A model generated the notes under the pieces. That model searched no databases, was not told the origin of the DNA, and saw only the letters and a list, made by a program, of their open reading frames with translations. Shown piece after piece: positions 21,547 to 33,896 of a DNA stretch of 40,024 bases. Source of the DNA: Dissophora ornata (taxonomy: Eukaryota > Mortierellomycota > Mortierellomycetes > Mortierellales > Mortierellaceae). Each line of letters begins with the position of its first letter. The stretch's first letter is position 1. Location: NCBI GenBank assembly GCA_025201705.1, contig MU616813.1:1-40024 (forward strand), given 5' to 3'. Both the position numbers and the translations under genes were made by a program.

Positions 21547-22214
21547 CACTGCAGCTTCCGCCGACAAAATGGTGGCGAATGCCCGGCCCATTGACATCAC
21601 CCCACCCCCCTGGCGCGATACTCTTGACAAATATTTTCACGAAATCAAGGAATAAAAAAATAAAAAAAAACCTCGTGTTCACCTCGCATAATATTGCACT
21701 ACGACATGCGTGATTTTAGCGCGATGGTGGTTATGTGTCAGTGTGCAATCATGCGACGATTCTTTGTTAACCAGCGCCACCACCAACAAAACCACATCCA
21801 AGAAACAAGAGCAAGTCGTCTATTCATGAAAGCTGCCAACAATGGATAGGCATCCGCTGGCAGTCCACTGCGGCGGGATCCAATGACTCTCAAGACATGC
21901 CTTATCACCATTAAGCTCGCCTGAATAAGAATTCCGTTTGCCACGATTGCTACGACCAATTGCGCTATGCGGACCGAATTTAAGCGTGCTTTTTTTTTTC
22001 TACAAAGGATCGGCAGCGGAAAACTGAGGCCCGCAGATGTCAAGCGTCCACACAAAAAAACAACAAGTCGACCTGTTGCAGCTCAAAGCTGTTAGAACAC
22101 TGGGTACTCGGACTTAACATCCATACATCTTAAAACCCCATGGATAGTATTGTACAAAGATCGAATGGCTACAGAAATAAAACAAAGCAAAAAAAATCTA
22201 TAGAGCGCTATCAA
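21547..22214. other. Intergenic between the Cys/His gene and RNase H2C
   Basis: About 670 bases between convergent genes. A 105-aa minus ORF at 21738-22055 has a hydrophobic stretch, but nothing supports it. Otherwise empty to my eye. Confidence 0.45.
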
Positions 22215-22886
22215 TCAACATAATGGCTCATGCAAAATCTTTGCAATATCGAACCATTGCATCGCCCTAACAACCTTTTCTGTCCGGAGACTGGGCTGCT
22301 CGTCATGTCCCCACATCATGAATTCCTTGAACTGGGCCTCGGTCCTCAGGACCTTGCGTTCCTCCTGCATACTTCTCAGCATTGCTTCGTACTCTCCATC
22401 TTCGTCCATATCCATCTCATCGCCCCTGCTACCCTTGTCGCTGTGGCTATCGTGTTGCTTCGGTGCTTCGTAGGATTTGTAGACGGTGCCCATGTAGCCC
22501 TCAGGAACTTGGATCACTGTGCCCTTGAGTGTCCGGCCACGGAAGGAGGTCTCAGGAGCAACTGGTACTTTGGTCGTCAGGGTTGAGGATGCTTCTGAGG
22601 CGGCTGCTGAGGTGGATTTGATGGTATCGCCGTTTTCTGTGGCGGTTTCCGTCGTGTCAGGGGAAGTAGAGGATACCTGAAGACTTTTGTCGGCGGAGGA
22701 TATTTGTGTTGCAGAGGAGGGTTCAGCGGCGGATGAGGGGTACTGGCCGTCGACAAGAAAGAAGAAGCCAGGAATGTTGGCCTTGCCGTCGTGGTGGATC
22801 CCGCATGGTAGGAGATGAAGAGATGTGTGATCAAGTTTCCTGGAGGCTGGCAGATCAGCCAGGGGTTGTTCGAGAACGGATTCCAT
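22215..22886 (-). CDS. RNASEH2C: Ribonuclease H2 non-catalytic subunit C
   Basis: Single-exon ORF, 223 aa from the ATG at 22886; an in-frame ATG 49 codons upstream is less likely because its sequence is not family-like. RNase H2 removes single ribonucleotides and RNA:DNA hybrids from nuclear DNA, and subunit C forms the structural heterodimer with subunit B. The family landmarks are present: HLLPCGIHHDGKANIPGFF near the N-terminus, SFRGRTLKGTVIQVPEGYMG in the middle, and FKEFMMWGHDEQPS, then AMQWFDIAKILHEPL at the end. A Ser/Thr/Ala-rich insertion of about 60 residues separates the first two blocks, and an acidic loop (DEMDMDEDGEYE) separates the second and third. Divergent from paralog B, 232 bases away. 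Confidence 0.87.
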   Translation of the reverse strand: MESVLEQPLADLPASRKLDHTSLHLLPCGIHHDGKANIPGFFFLVDGQYPSSAAEPSSATQISSADKSLQVSSTSPDTTETATENGDTIKSTSAAASEASSTLTTKVPVAPETSFRGRTLKGTVIQVPEGYMGTVYKSYEAPKQHDSHSDKGSRGDEMDMDEDGEYEAMLRSMQEERKVLRTEAQFKEFMMWGHDEQPSLRTEKVVRAMQWFDIAKILHEPLC

Positions 22887-23118
22887 CACCCTTTTCTTTG
22901 AGTTGCTTCTGATTTCTGTCCTGCAGTGATCTCCTGTGTCCTGCCGACGATGATCCCCGGTAGGTTTTCTTCTGTTTTGGCGGTGGGGAGAAGGAAGGAA
23001 TAGAAAGCAGACGCGTTGTGTGTTGTGTTTCAAAATGCACGTGCGGCGCCCAGGCAGTTTGCTGTTCCCTTTTTCGTCTTATTCCCTCCACACCCCTGCA
23101 TACCTTCTGCTCACAACC
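22887..23118. promoter_or_regulatory. Divergent promoter region, RNase H2C / paralog B
   Basis: 232 bases between the two start codons. A CTCCACACCCCTGCATACC stretch immediately precedes the plus-strand gene and resembles the tract before the gene at 20839. No TATA box seen. Confidence 0.4.
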
Positions 23119-26100
23119 ATGGACAGCGATGCACCGACAATTCAGACAAATGCCGCCAACACAGATGCGCAACCACCATGCCAGTCATTCCGCGCCAGCG
23201 ACCGTGAGCAGTTGGTCCGCATCCCTGCCATGAGACATCCCGACACAGGGGAATTCTATGTGATCTGGACAGACATTACCGATTGCTTCCCGCGGATCGT
23301 CCGTATCCAACACGGCGATCTCTATGTGCCACTCATGCGAGACCAGGGCCTTTATCGGTAATAAAAAACATCCCAGAATCAACCGTGCGGCACTCGCGCA
23401 CTTGAGTATTGCGTTCCCGTTACTTACCGGGCTTTATCTGGATACCATCTAGAGTCCGACCTCATGGCATCAAGTACCATCCAGGAGAGGTCTTGGATGT
23501 TGTTTATGGCGACGAATCGGTGCAACAACATCGGATGCTACGCCATCGCGCCGCCAAGAAGGGGAAAAGCAGTGTCAAATACAGCCATAGTCTTGGTGGA
23601 TCAATATCGGGGGGATCGTCACAGATGCAGAGTCCCGACTTGACCGTCAACGGGACAAGCAGTGGCAGCGTGAAGAACGGGAGAAGGAATGAGGATGTGA
23701 ATCGAGAACTGGAAGATAGTTCATCTATCGGCTCGTCGTACGTGTCGTCGGGATTTTCCTCGCCTCATTCAACGATACTCTCAGAGCAGGGGGTATCGGT
23801 TGATTCTGAGAATCGCTCCAAGGACGGCAAGGATCGACAGAGTGAAGAGCATAGGCAAAAAGACGAAGGAAAACAAGGGGAAGTGCGAAAGGAAGTAAAA
23901 GCACAGGAAATTGTCGAAGCCAAGGAGAAGAGTAACCTTAAAGCGGGCGACGCAAACGCAAAGGAGGGGAGTGTCTCGAACGGTAAAGGAGAGGACGACC
24001 CTGTCTTGGCGAGTCACTTGAAAGGCGTGGTCGATCAAGAGGACGCTGCCCACATTCGACATATCTACAAGGAATTAGCAGTGCATGCACCTCCAAAAGT
24101 TACGGATCAATCTTCCAGCAGACCCAGACGCCTTCCAGAAGGCCAGCATAATTCTCTCACTGTCGCGGATGTTGTTCGAAAGCGCATTGGAGACGTGCTG
24201 CGAAAACGATATCACTGGATTGAGAGCTCCAGCCCAAAACTCTTCGTCCTCCTCCCAGCCAGCTATACCACTTCCACGAAAACCGAGGCAGACTTCGACA
24301 ATACTTATCTGAATGTGCTGAATTGGGCCGATTTCGCCATTCATTTTCTGTGCGACTGCGGCGGTGTCTCCGGGTTCAAGAAATTATGTCATCCGCACTG
24401 GAACCTCAAGGATTGTCCTTGGGGGCATCCGACTGCCAGCGGCACGGAGCGTTCGATCATCGAAAAGTTTGGGCCATACATAATGGGTATCCTCGAAATG
24501 TCCCAACACGGCGTAATGTTCGAGGGCGAAGATACTCACCTGACTGTCCCGGCCGAGTCCGATCCCGAGCTGCAGAAACGCATTACATTGGCGATCAAGT
24601 ATTTGAGGCACAAGGGCTTGACCACGAGTGAACATTTGTTGTCGATTATATCGGGATACGAAGACTCAGCATTGGACTACATCCCTCCGATTACTCCACT
24701 TACCAAGAAAGCCATGGCCCAGATGAAAACCTATTTTTATTCAGATTCGCGCCAGGCGATTGAGGACACGCACCTGTATCTAACACCAGATCGGGATGTG
24801 CGGTGGGTTTGTTTGGCACATTGCCTTAGTCTGTCGCCTTCAGCAGAGTGGTCAGCAGCGCTCAAGTTTTCCTATGACCCTGCCTCGACCGCAACGGAAT
24901 TCAGGACCTCGATGGGTGCATTCAGATCGGTCATCACGACCAAAGAGAGAGCTCGGGTTTTCTATCAGCTGGCAGAAAAGTTGACGTCAACATGCATATT
25001 ACGCGTATTTTTGGATTGGGACCTTACTGCCGACGATGAGGAGGAACTTCGTGTGGCAGCCTCCAAGTTTCCAGCGGTCTTTGTCAGGATCCAGCTGCGT
25101 GCGGCTTCGACGCGCTCTGGAGTTTCCGGTTTTGGTCATGGGTACTCTCCAATCATCTTTGAGGCTCTGAAGAACAAAAATATTGAAGCGTTTGTCATGG
25201 ACATTGGGACAAAGGATGAACCGAGCTTTTATGGCTACGACGAACGCTTTGACGTGAAACGATCATTCTCTTCAGAGGACGGACTGGTTCGATACAAGAA
25301 AAGCGTGAAGACAGGCAAGATGAACCTTCGAATCATGGTCACGGATATCGACAAGGGTGCACTCAAGGTTCGAAGTGTTTTCAAGGGTCTGCACAACTTC
25401 ACAAAACTGAGTCTGATCATGAGCGACATCTGGGAATATGTCACTATCAAATTTTTAAAGCCTGGTCAGCCCGGGTACGAGATCGAGGACACGGATTACA
25501 TGAGTGGCGATCCATTAGCATTCTTTGAGAAGCGAGGCAACCAGGACTCAGTTAAGTACAATTGTCAAGTCATGGCAGACAACCGTTTCATCCATTCCAA
25601 GGTGCTTACGAGCATGAATATCGGATTTGTCTATGCCCGCGATCGCAACAAGGTCCGCGAAGTGCTTAAAAACAACAAAAGGCTACAAAGGGTTGACCTT
25701 GAGAACCTCGTCCAGGACGATCCAAGCCAGATCTTTGAGTCGTTCAAGGCTCTGTTGATAAACCACCCGACTCTTCAGAGCCTTGAAATTAAGCAGCGAC
25801 ATACTGGAGCCCCTTCCGACTTTCACTGGAGAGATGTCTCGGACCCGGCCAAGATGAGGGTGACGATCACGACGTATGAGGGTGACAAGGTGGCGTCCAT
25901 TTTCCAAAAGTACGCGACTTCGCTTCGAAGCATCCATATCTGCGGGATCACAGTGCAGGATGCAGCGGTGCTGGAGAAGTCATTACGGCCAAAGAAGGGT
26001 CCTTTCAAGCTTGAAAATCTATGGATTTTTAATGTACATCTGATAGACCCTGCTGCACTGGATGATCTGAAAAAGATTATACTGAGAGGCGATATTGCAA

Positions 26101-26981
26101 AGGTCAGGGTTTCTGGAGATGTGACCGTGACTCACAGCGACAAGGACTCGGACCCAGCGGAGGGTGGCAGCAGCAGCAACAAAAGCAATATCAAGAAGCT
26201 CGCAGAACATCTCGTCAAGAAGAGGATGGAGGAGAAAGCCGCGGCCAAGACAGTGGAGTTCTGCATGTCGATCCGCACGAAGGTTACGGAGCTGAGTGTC
26301 TCGAGCAACAGCTCTCAGCGTATAATAGAAGCCCTGGAGCAGCGACGACCACAGGCATCTATATTGCCCATGCTCTCGGGTTTGCTGGTGTCGGGAGTGC
26401 GGAAGCGAATCATTGACCACAAGTGGCTTACGGAGATTCTCTGCTACAAGAGCACGGTCATTCGAGGGCTGCTTGAAGACTGTATGGCGGATAGCCCGAA
26501 TGGTATCAAACCTAGTACCAGCCACAAGAAACAGGGCGGTGATGGCAAGACCAAGGAAGCTACTGGTGACGATGCCTTTACATCTGCAGCTGCAGCAGCT
26601 GCCGCAGGTTCCATCGATGCCCTTGCATCTGGGCCAGCTGCAACTGCCGCATATACGGTCTGCCCTGCGACCGTCAAGCCGTTGGACAATATCTCGCTTC
26701 GTGATTTCGAAGTCCAGGCGGAGGACTGGGAGTTTTTGTTGCGGGTGCTAGACTTTCGTTATATCAAGAGGTTCAGGCTGGACACTGCGAGCGAGATGAC
26801 GGGTGAGATGTTGATGAGGCTAGTAGAAGCCATACCAAATGCGTGTCCACTAGAGTCGATCTCAATCTCGGCGCCGGGTCCGACGCCGGATGAGTCGCTG
26901 CTCTGTCAGCGAGCGATCTCGATGAAGGCGAAACCTTTGGATGGGCACCTCACTGTGCTAGTCAATGGATATATCGGATAA
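23119..26981 (+). CDS. Large multidomain protein, paralog B (fungal family of unknown function)
   Basis: Exons 23119-23357 and 23453-26981 give 1255 aa. The start ATG is in good context (CAACCATGG). Paralog of the protein at 16078-20238, with the same architecture: N-terminal module (VRIPAMRHPDTGEFYVIWTD, RIQHGDLYVP, VRPHGIKYHPGEVLDVVYG), disordered Ser/Lys/Glu-rich linker, then a conserved core from about nucleotide 24170 (KRIGDVLRKRYHWIES, SPKLFVLLPAS, WADFAIHFLCDCG, RWVCLAHC) and a long LRR-like tail. The Cys cluster differs in detail: after CDCG it has C and CPWGHP spacing. An acidic/Ser insert and a poly-Ala run (about 26590-26650) are not shared. Function unknown. The 95-base intron is not a multiple of three, which fixes the intron position that paralog A shares. 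Confidence 0.8.
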
Positions 26982-28277
26982 GCTGGGACGTTTTGTTTAG
27001 TTCACCTACTTCTGTCCAAGCGGACGAGTTGACTTTTTTTTTGGAGACTAAGAAGCTGATAGACGACCGAAAACTTGCGCAGGGCGATTGGCAATCCTCG
27101 ATAAATTAAAGTGAACGCTAGTTGGTAGGATAGCGAGGCAGAGCATGGTCTTTCCAAATTCACAAGGAGAACGGGGGATGAGCAACGCGAACGTCTGTGT
27201 ATTTCCCAGCAGATTAATGGTCTGATTGACCAAACCTAACTTTGAACACTGCTTATTGGTTGTTTAATCACTGTGCGTGAGATGCAGATAAAAGAACATG
27301 GGCTAAGGGCTGTTGGTGCCAGAGAGGACAAGGCTATTGCACAATGACCATGCATTATTAGCGAGGGTTCAGGCACTAAGCTCTGTGCCTATTTCCATCG
27401 TGGATGGAATCCGGTTAATTCTTGCATCAATGGACTGATTTCTATTTTTTTTTCGGGGTGAGTTGGTATGTCGAGGTTTCATTGCTATTGTCCCTTGCTT
27501 TTTCGTTCTCTGCAACGTCCATGGTTGATACGTTAACTTATCTTGTCTTGCCCTGATCTCCTGAACAACGGAAAATCGTATCCCTGAATACCGCGCTGAG
27601 GGAAAGGAAAGGAAAACGCGCACTGAAAGGGGCCCCTTTGGACAAAACAACGGTAGGGAGTGGCACACGAGCATTGTGCCTGGATGCGAGTAAAGTCAAT
27701 CATTCATATGTCTCGTCTACCTATCAATCACAGGCGCCTCCCGTCGCGGACCTGATGTTGCCCCAGCTGGATGCATATGAAGCTTCCCTCTCTTCGTCGT
27801 TTGGCGACCATGCCTTATTAGTGTGACATGAGAAGATTCTTTCTACGCCTTTCCAGAAATCGAGATCTAAAATAAACCAACTGCAAAAAAATAAAAAGAA
27901 AACATAAGGTTTTGCATGTCGCTCACATGGAGTGAAAGGCAGGATAGACAAGAATGTAATAGCCGCATAACTATGGTTACGAAGCACGCGCGGTCCGTTC
28001 TACCGTATAGACGACTTTCCTCTTTGGACGTTAGTAAAAGGATAACGGTATTAATGCATCGCGAAGTTTCCAATCCCCTTTCCTTTTCCTTGTTCATCTT
28101 TAACCGACGCTTCTTCAGCCCGCACCCGACTCCCTTCCGCCTTCTCTACGCCATCTTCTGCCCTGCCATTCCTAGCTAGCTGCCTTATTTCCGCTATCCA
28201 GCACCCCCGTTACACATTGCGCAAACTTGTAATAGCTCCCCGCAAACCATAGAGAAAATACCCGTCAGATCTCATTT
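26982..28277. other. Intergenic, 1.3 kb
   Basis: No gene recognised between paralog B and the subtilase. Small ORFs on both strands do not resemble known proteins. The pyrimidine-rich segment from about 28075 to 28215 probably belongs to the subtilase promoter. Confidence 0.5.
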
Positions 28278-31024
28278 ATGAAGATTATCACCATCCTCTC
28301 AGCTCTCTCAGTCGCAGTGCTAGTCTCAGCTGGCAAATACCACGATATTTCCACCCCTCAGACTGCTCGAATCATCCCCGGCGGCTACATCATTGAATAC
28401 CATGATGACATCGAGCACGCCAACGCTCACACTGTATTCAAATCTCACAATGTCGATTACGAGGTCCGAAAGGTTTACACCATTCTCAATGGCGCCGCCA
28501 TCTCTGTGAACTCTGATCACGATGGTCACGCAATTGCCGCGATCCCCGGTGTGAAGAACGTTTGGCCGATTACGTTGCATTCAATGCCAAAGGTTCAGGA
28601 GAGCGGGAACAAGCCCACGGACCCGGAAGTTGTATCGGATCATCATATGACGGGAGTCGATATTGTTCATCAAAAACTTAAGTTGACAGGAAAGGGTATC
28701 AAGGTCGGAGTGATTGATACAGGCATTGACTATAGGCATCCGGCGTTTGCAGCAGGGGGAGCCACGCAAGGGTGCTTTGGCAAAAATTGTCGTGTGGCAT
28801 ATGGATGGGACTTTGTGGGTGATGCGTATACGGGCGGAAATACACCTGTACCAGATGCAGATCCGATGGATTGTTTTGGACATGGGTCGCACGTTGCTGG
28901 AATCATTGGTGCGAACGCTTTGGACATCAAAACATCGCCGCAGCCGCCGCAGCCTTTCGTGGGTGTCGCGCCCGAAGTCACGTTGGGTGCGTACCGTATC
29001 TTTGGATGTCAGGGAGATGTTAGTGACGATGTCATTTTAGCGGCCATGGAGATGGCATTTCACGATGGCATGGATGTAAGTTTCAGGACGCGTTTTTATT
29101 TTTTTCGCAAGACGCGACTTCCCTAAAAAAAATGTCTCAGACCTGCATGTCTAAATTTATCTTGTGGAAAATCTATTCAAACCCCCCCAAATAGATCATC
29201 AACATGTCCCTTGGTGGAGGTTCGTCCTACAAATCCAACCCCCAGGCCGTTCTTGGCGACAAGCTTGTAGCCCTCGGCATGGCCCTGGTCGCCGCTGCTG
29301 GCAACGACGGTACCGAAGGTGTCTGGATGGTCTCAGACTTGGGTCTCGGGGATCTCTCGAGCTCCGTTGCCTCTTTTGATAACGCGTTTGGCTTTTACAA
29401 TTCGTTCACCTATGCCAATGGTACACACCCTTATGCTCCTTCACAGGCTTGGAACAAAGCCATCAACCTCCCCGCTTCTGCCACGCTTCTCCCTGTATTC
29501 GAGAAGAACGGTCAGCTCTCAGACGGATGCGATTCTGCGATATACAGCGGCCTCGATGCCAAGGGCAAAATCGTCCTCGTCATTGGCAATGTGACCCGCT
29601 GCCTATCAGGTACTCGTGGCCTTAACGCTCAAAAAGCTGGTGCTGCCGGTATGCTCATTCAGACGACTCCACTTGGTATTGCTGCTTTGGGTGGCAACCC
29701 GGGCTTCCCTATGGGCTCGATCGAGAACAGCGCTGGAGAAGATCTTTTGGCTTCCTACGCGAAGGACCCCGATAGCACTTTTACTTGGAGCAAGATCGCG
29801 ACCAGTTTCCAGGTCGAGGGTGGTGGTGCCCCTTCAGATTTTTCTTCCTTCGGGTTGGATGGCGATCTCCGGTCCAAACCCGATCTTGGGGCTCCCGGAG
29901 GCAACATTCTATCGACCTATCCTCTTGTCAAGGGCGGGTACGCGGTTTTATCGGGCACGTCGATGGCATCCCCTTATATTGCTGGTTCTCATGCTTTGTA
30001 CATGCAGACCAAACAAAACAAAACCCATGGTGACGAGATCCGCAAGGTCTTCAAGAACACGGCTACGATCTCTAAAAACAGCGGCTCCAATACTTTCACC
30101 TCCGCTGCAAAGCAGGGTGCGGGATTGATTAATGTCCTTAACGCCATTACTGCCACTGCCTCGATCTATCCTGACAAGCTCAATCTCCTAGATACCAAGC
30201 ACCTTCTCAAAACTGCCAAGATCATGCTGACGAACAATGGCAAAGTCAATGAGACTTTTACTCTTTCACATACCCCTGCCGATGCTTTGAACTCGTACGC
30301 CCACGGTAACTCCTTCCCTCTGCCCATCCCCATCATTGAGGCCGACTATGCTTCTGTCGTCTTCTCCCAGAGCGAAGTTGTCCTCCCTGCTGGCAGTTCC
30401 GCCATCATCACTCTCAGTTTCTCAGAACCCAAGTCTGGCAATGCCGACGAGTTCCCTCTCTACTCCGGGTACATTATCGCTACCCCTGCCTCCATGGACG
30501 GTGTCGCAGTCCACATTCCTTACACAGGTCTCAAGGGCGACGTCTCCAAGGTCCCTATCATGGACACAGATAACAAGTTCCCAACCCTCCTCAACCTCAG
30601 CGTTGCCTCCGGCAACTTGGCCAACATCTCCAGCGATGGCAGTTACTTCTTCGACATGAAAACCAACGTGCCCGTAATTCAGACCCGTCGCGGATCACAC
30701 ACGCCCTCGGCCGAGATCCGTATTTTCGACGCAAACTCGAACAAGTTTATGGGATTCCTCAACACGCAGGATAATGGCAATGCAATTGGTCCTCAGGGCC
30801 GTCAGAAAAACCTGGATGTCAATGGCCGTTTGGTGTTCACGAACTGGGTCTGGACAGGCTCCGTCCTGGCCATGTCCGCGAACATGACCCAAACTCCTTC
30901 AGCAGCGCCCATGAAGTTGGATTCGGGCACCTATCGCCTCGTCGTTGCCTCGCAGAAGAAACTCACGAAGGGTAATTACCCTGCGGACTATGAGATTTTT
31001 GACATGGGCAAGGTCAAGTTCTAG
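28278..31024 (+). CDS. Secreted subtilisin-like serine protease (S8) with PA domain
   Basis: Exons 28278-29075 and 29195-31024 give 875 aa. A signal peptide (residues 1-18, MKIITILSALSVAVLVSA) is followed by an I9-type propeptide inhibitor to about residue 100. The catalytic triad is D147 (GVIDTGIDYRHP), H202 (FGHGSHVAG) and S522 (SGTSMASPYIAG). The oxyanion region is AAAGNDG. A protease-associated insertion (GKIVLVIGNVTRCLSG, AQKAGAAGMLIQ) interrupts the catalytic domain between His and Ser, and a ~300-residue Fn3-like beta-rich tail follows the Ser block. This is the layout of large extracellular subtilases. The role is presumably extracellular protein breakdown. Codon use is strongly C-ending in exon 2, which may indicate high expression. 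Convergent with the Rab escort gene, whose stop is 150 bases away. Confidence 0.94.
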
Positions 31025-31174
31025 ACAGAGCTATTTATTTAATCTCTTGTACAGTTTTCGCAAAAAAAAAAAAGAAAGGTCCTTGTAGCGACTGTTGATT
31101 TTATTTTACTTTGTACAAACACCCTTTCACACAAACGCACCTACACCACTTCGTTCCGTGATTCAGGCTACATC

Positions 31175-33896
31175 TCAGTATCCAGAGACGCCATCTTCCG
31201 GATCAGGTGTTGGCGGCAAGAACTCTGCTCCAGGGCACAATCTCTCAAAGACAGCTCTCGCCTCCTCTGTCGCCGCCTCAAAGTCCAGGCTGTGGTTCAT
31301 TGGCTTCAATACTGTCAGGTTGCTTGGCAACGGTGTCAGATTTTCAGATCCAATTGGGTAGGGCACACGAGGCCACGATGTCGTGCGCTTATAGAACAAA
31401 GAGAACAACGCCTTTGGCGCAACATCCGACATGGTCGATAACGTCGTCGCTGACTTTGATTTCTGGAACGGCTTTGATAGCGGTTTACCTCCAGATCCCG
31501 AGGCCGTAGGAGGTGCTGGTGTCGAGGGACGAGAGGGCACAGGTGTGTTTGTCTCGCTCTCCTCAAACAACTTCTTTTCCGCCTTCAAGATCTCCTCGCG
31601 CACTTGCTCCATATCCAACTCTTGATCCAAACTCATTCTAGGTTGATCTTCTGCTGGAGCATCGCCTAGATGATGTGGGGCTTTGAAGTCTACTGCCGTC
31701 TCCTCGTGAGCTGGCTCAGGTGTCGACTCTGAAACGGGTGCCTTGAGGGACAGGGCATCGCCAGGAATGTGCACCAACTTTCGGATCGCGGCTGTCAGCT
31801 CTTCTTTGGCGGTTGTCTTTGGAGAGTCAGACTCGGCCCAGAAGTACAGGATGACTACACATAATAGTGATACGCAGGTGGATAAAAAAGTTAGTGCGTT
31901 TTCATACCGAGGACGTGCACACAATATTGAAAGAAGAGAATAATGATGCTTACATCGGTCGTTGGGACAGGACATGGTACCGCCACAGACCTGCAAAACT
32001 GAGATTGTGTGCTCATTCTTGCGAGGATGTGCCTCGTCAGGGTTCAGGACCAAGGATCCCTTCGGGAACAGCGTCTTGCAGAGTGTCGTCTCACCGAACG
32101 CGGAACGATCGGTCACCAGAATGCAGTGCGAGACATATGATCTGTTTAGACTGCATGCCAGAGAATAAAGGCGTTGGATATGAACACATTACGGTCAGCA
32201 TTTTAAAAGAAAAGATGGCGTGATTTCAAAACGCGAAAAACGCCGATACTTACATTCTGGCTTCAAGGTACGCGTCCATGTCCTTGGAAAGATACTCGCG
32301 GGTGCAAATCAACTGATTCGCTTGCAAGGTCTGGCCCGTTTGGTCCACGACAGACTTCCATTGGTTGGCCTCCTTGTCCACATTATGCTTGTCAAGTTCG
32401 TGTTGAAGCATATAGATTCCGCCGTACACTGCGGCGACTCTAGTTTAGTGTGCACAAATGGGGTTAGACGGGCCAGTTGAACGTCACGATGATGTTCGCA
32501 TACAACTGTGAGGGACAATAAAGGGCCAATGAAATCTCATGTTACCTGCAGAATGCTTGTGCGAGCTCGCTACCCACACCGTAGAGTGGGCACAAATAAG
32601 CAGAGTTGCCATAGCGACCCAGGGACTGAAGATACACCTTGACAGACTTGAGACCCTCAGCAGTAGTAGCTGTGTACATAGGAAGAAATGGATGTTAGGA
32701 ATGATGGCAGCTTATTGAGAATGAACACAAGAACAAACAACGGCAGTGTCATTTACCATAATCATTTCCATCGAAACCAATAGCGTAGACAACAGCGGTG
32801 AGGACCTTGTCCGTCAATCCATATGCTCTCTGTGCAAACTGAGTGAACAATGCGCTTTTGTAGTCTATTATTCAATTCCAAACCAGTCAGCCAAACACGT
32901 TCCGCCTCGATGGAAGCACAAATGACAACACGAAATAACGAATAAGAGAGTCCATACCTTCCCAGACTTCCTTCTGGTTTTCGTAATCAACCGCAAATTG
33001 CAAAAATTTCATCAGCAATCGCTTTTCCTTCAGCGAAAGCGCCTTGGAGACAAAGACGTCCTCCTTGGATGTAGGCATCATCTCGACCTTGTCCGTCAGC
33101 GTTTCGTAAACAGCGGTACGCTCCAGCAGCTTGAATTCCAGGTACTTGCCGATTCCGGATGAGATCAGCAAATTGGTCAAAGGACCGCGAGAATACAACA
33201 GCTTTGGTGAGAGATCAAAGTTGTACTTGCGCGTGGTCTTGACAAACTCCTCCAAAGCCGCGATTTGGGAAAATGACACAGTCTTGAAGTTGGCCGCTGT
33301 GGTTAATGACTCGGAGGCTGCAGCCCACGAGGCCAAAGTATAGATGGCCTCCTTGACTTCCTTGGAATGATCATTTCTGGTATACGCAGCTGTGATATGC
33401 TCCTCGACGGCCTTGACACGGTCCTCTACTGACGCGTCCTTGTGGGACGCGAGGACCGAGGTCAGGTCAATGACGGTATCATTGCTTCTACCTTCCCTGT
33501 AGAGCTGGACCTCGACATGGTCGTAGGCTCTGGCCACCAGCTTGTTAAACTCGATCTTGTCTGTTGCATGGCCGGAAGGTACACGAAGAAAAATAAAGAG
33601 ACACACGCGTGTTTAACGTCGGCCGTGTTGAAACATGCAAAAGACGCGCATCAGATGGCAAACATACCATCACCCGAGGAACTATCCGAGGACACAGTCG
33701 CGACCTTGTCCGCCCATGTCAGGAGGTCGCGGAAACCAAACGCGCCAGATTCGCCACCATAGTAGTCGTTCTCGTCGAGGTGCAGAACGGACTTGCCAGC
33801 GCGAGCAAGTGCTGCGGCGACAATTGTCTGGGTGAATCCAGTGCCGAGGATGATGGCGTCAAAGACGGTGGTGTCGAGCGAGTCGATGTCGGCCAT
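31175..33896 (-). CDS. MRS6: Rab escort protein (Rab geranylgeranyltransferase component A)
   Basis: Seven exons, 33896-33668, 33560-32958, 32864-32757, 32669-32546, 32439-32254, 32141-31954 and 31854-31175, join in phase to 705 aa. Rab escort proteins present new Rab GTPases to geranylgeranyltransferase II and deliver them to membranes. The GDI/REP FAD-like fold is visible: [20 protein letters not shown] (dinucleotide motif) and [11 protein letters not shown] at the start, then [20 protein letters not shown] and a [10 protein letters not shown] block in exon 2. Later exons carry the Rab-binding text ([48 protein letters not shown]). The C-terminal ~170 residues (after [17 protein letters not shown]) are Ser/Pro/Glu-rich and poorly conserved. 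Intron 6 is 99 bases without an in-frame stop. I chose REP over GDI because of the length and the divergent exon 1-2 region after [11 protein letters not shown] is about 450 aa. Confidence 0.86.

Noticed and set aside
21738..22055. 105-aa minus ORF with a hydrophobic stretch
   Set aside because: No family resemblance and no splice or promoter support. Composition is consistent with chance.
32116..32116. A separate gene beginning at 32116 for the last Rab escort exons
   Set aside because: The codon there is GTG within a continuous exon that starts at 32141. Upstream exons in phase carry the rest of the Rab escort protein.
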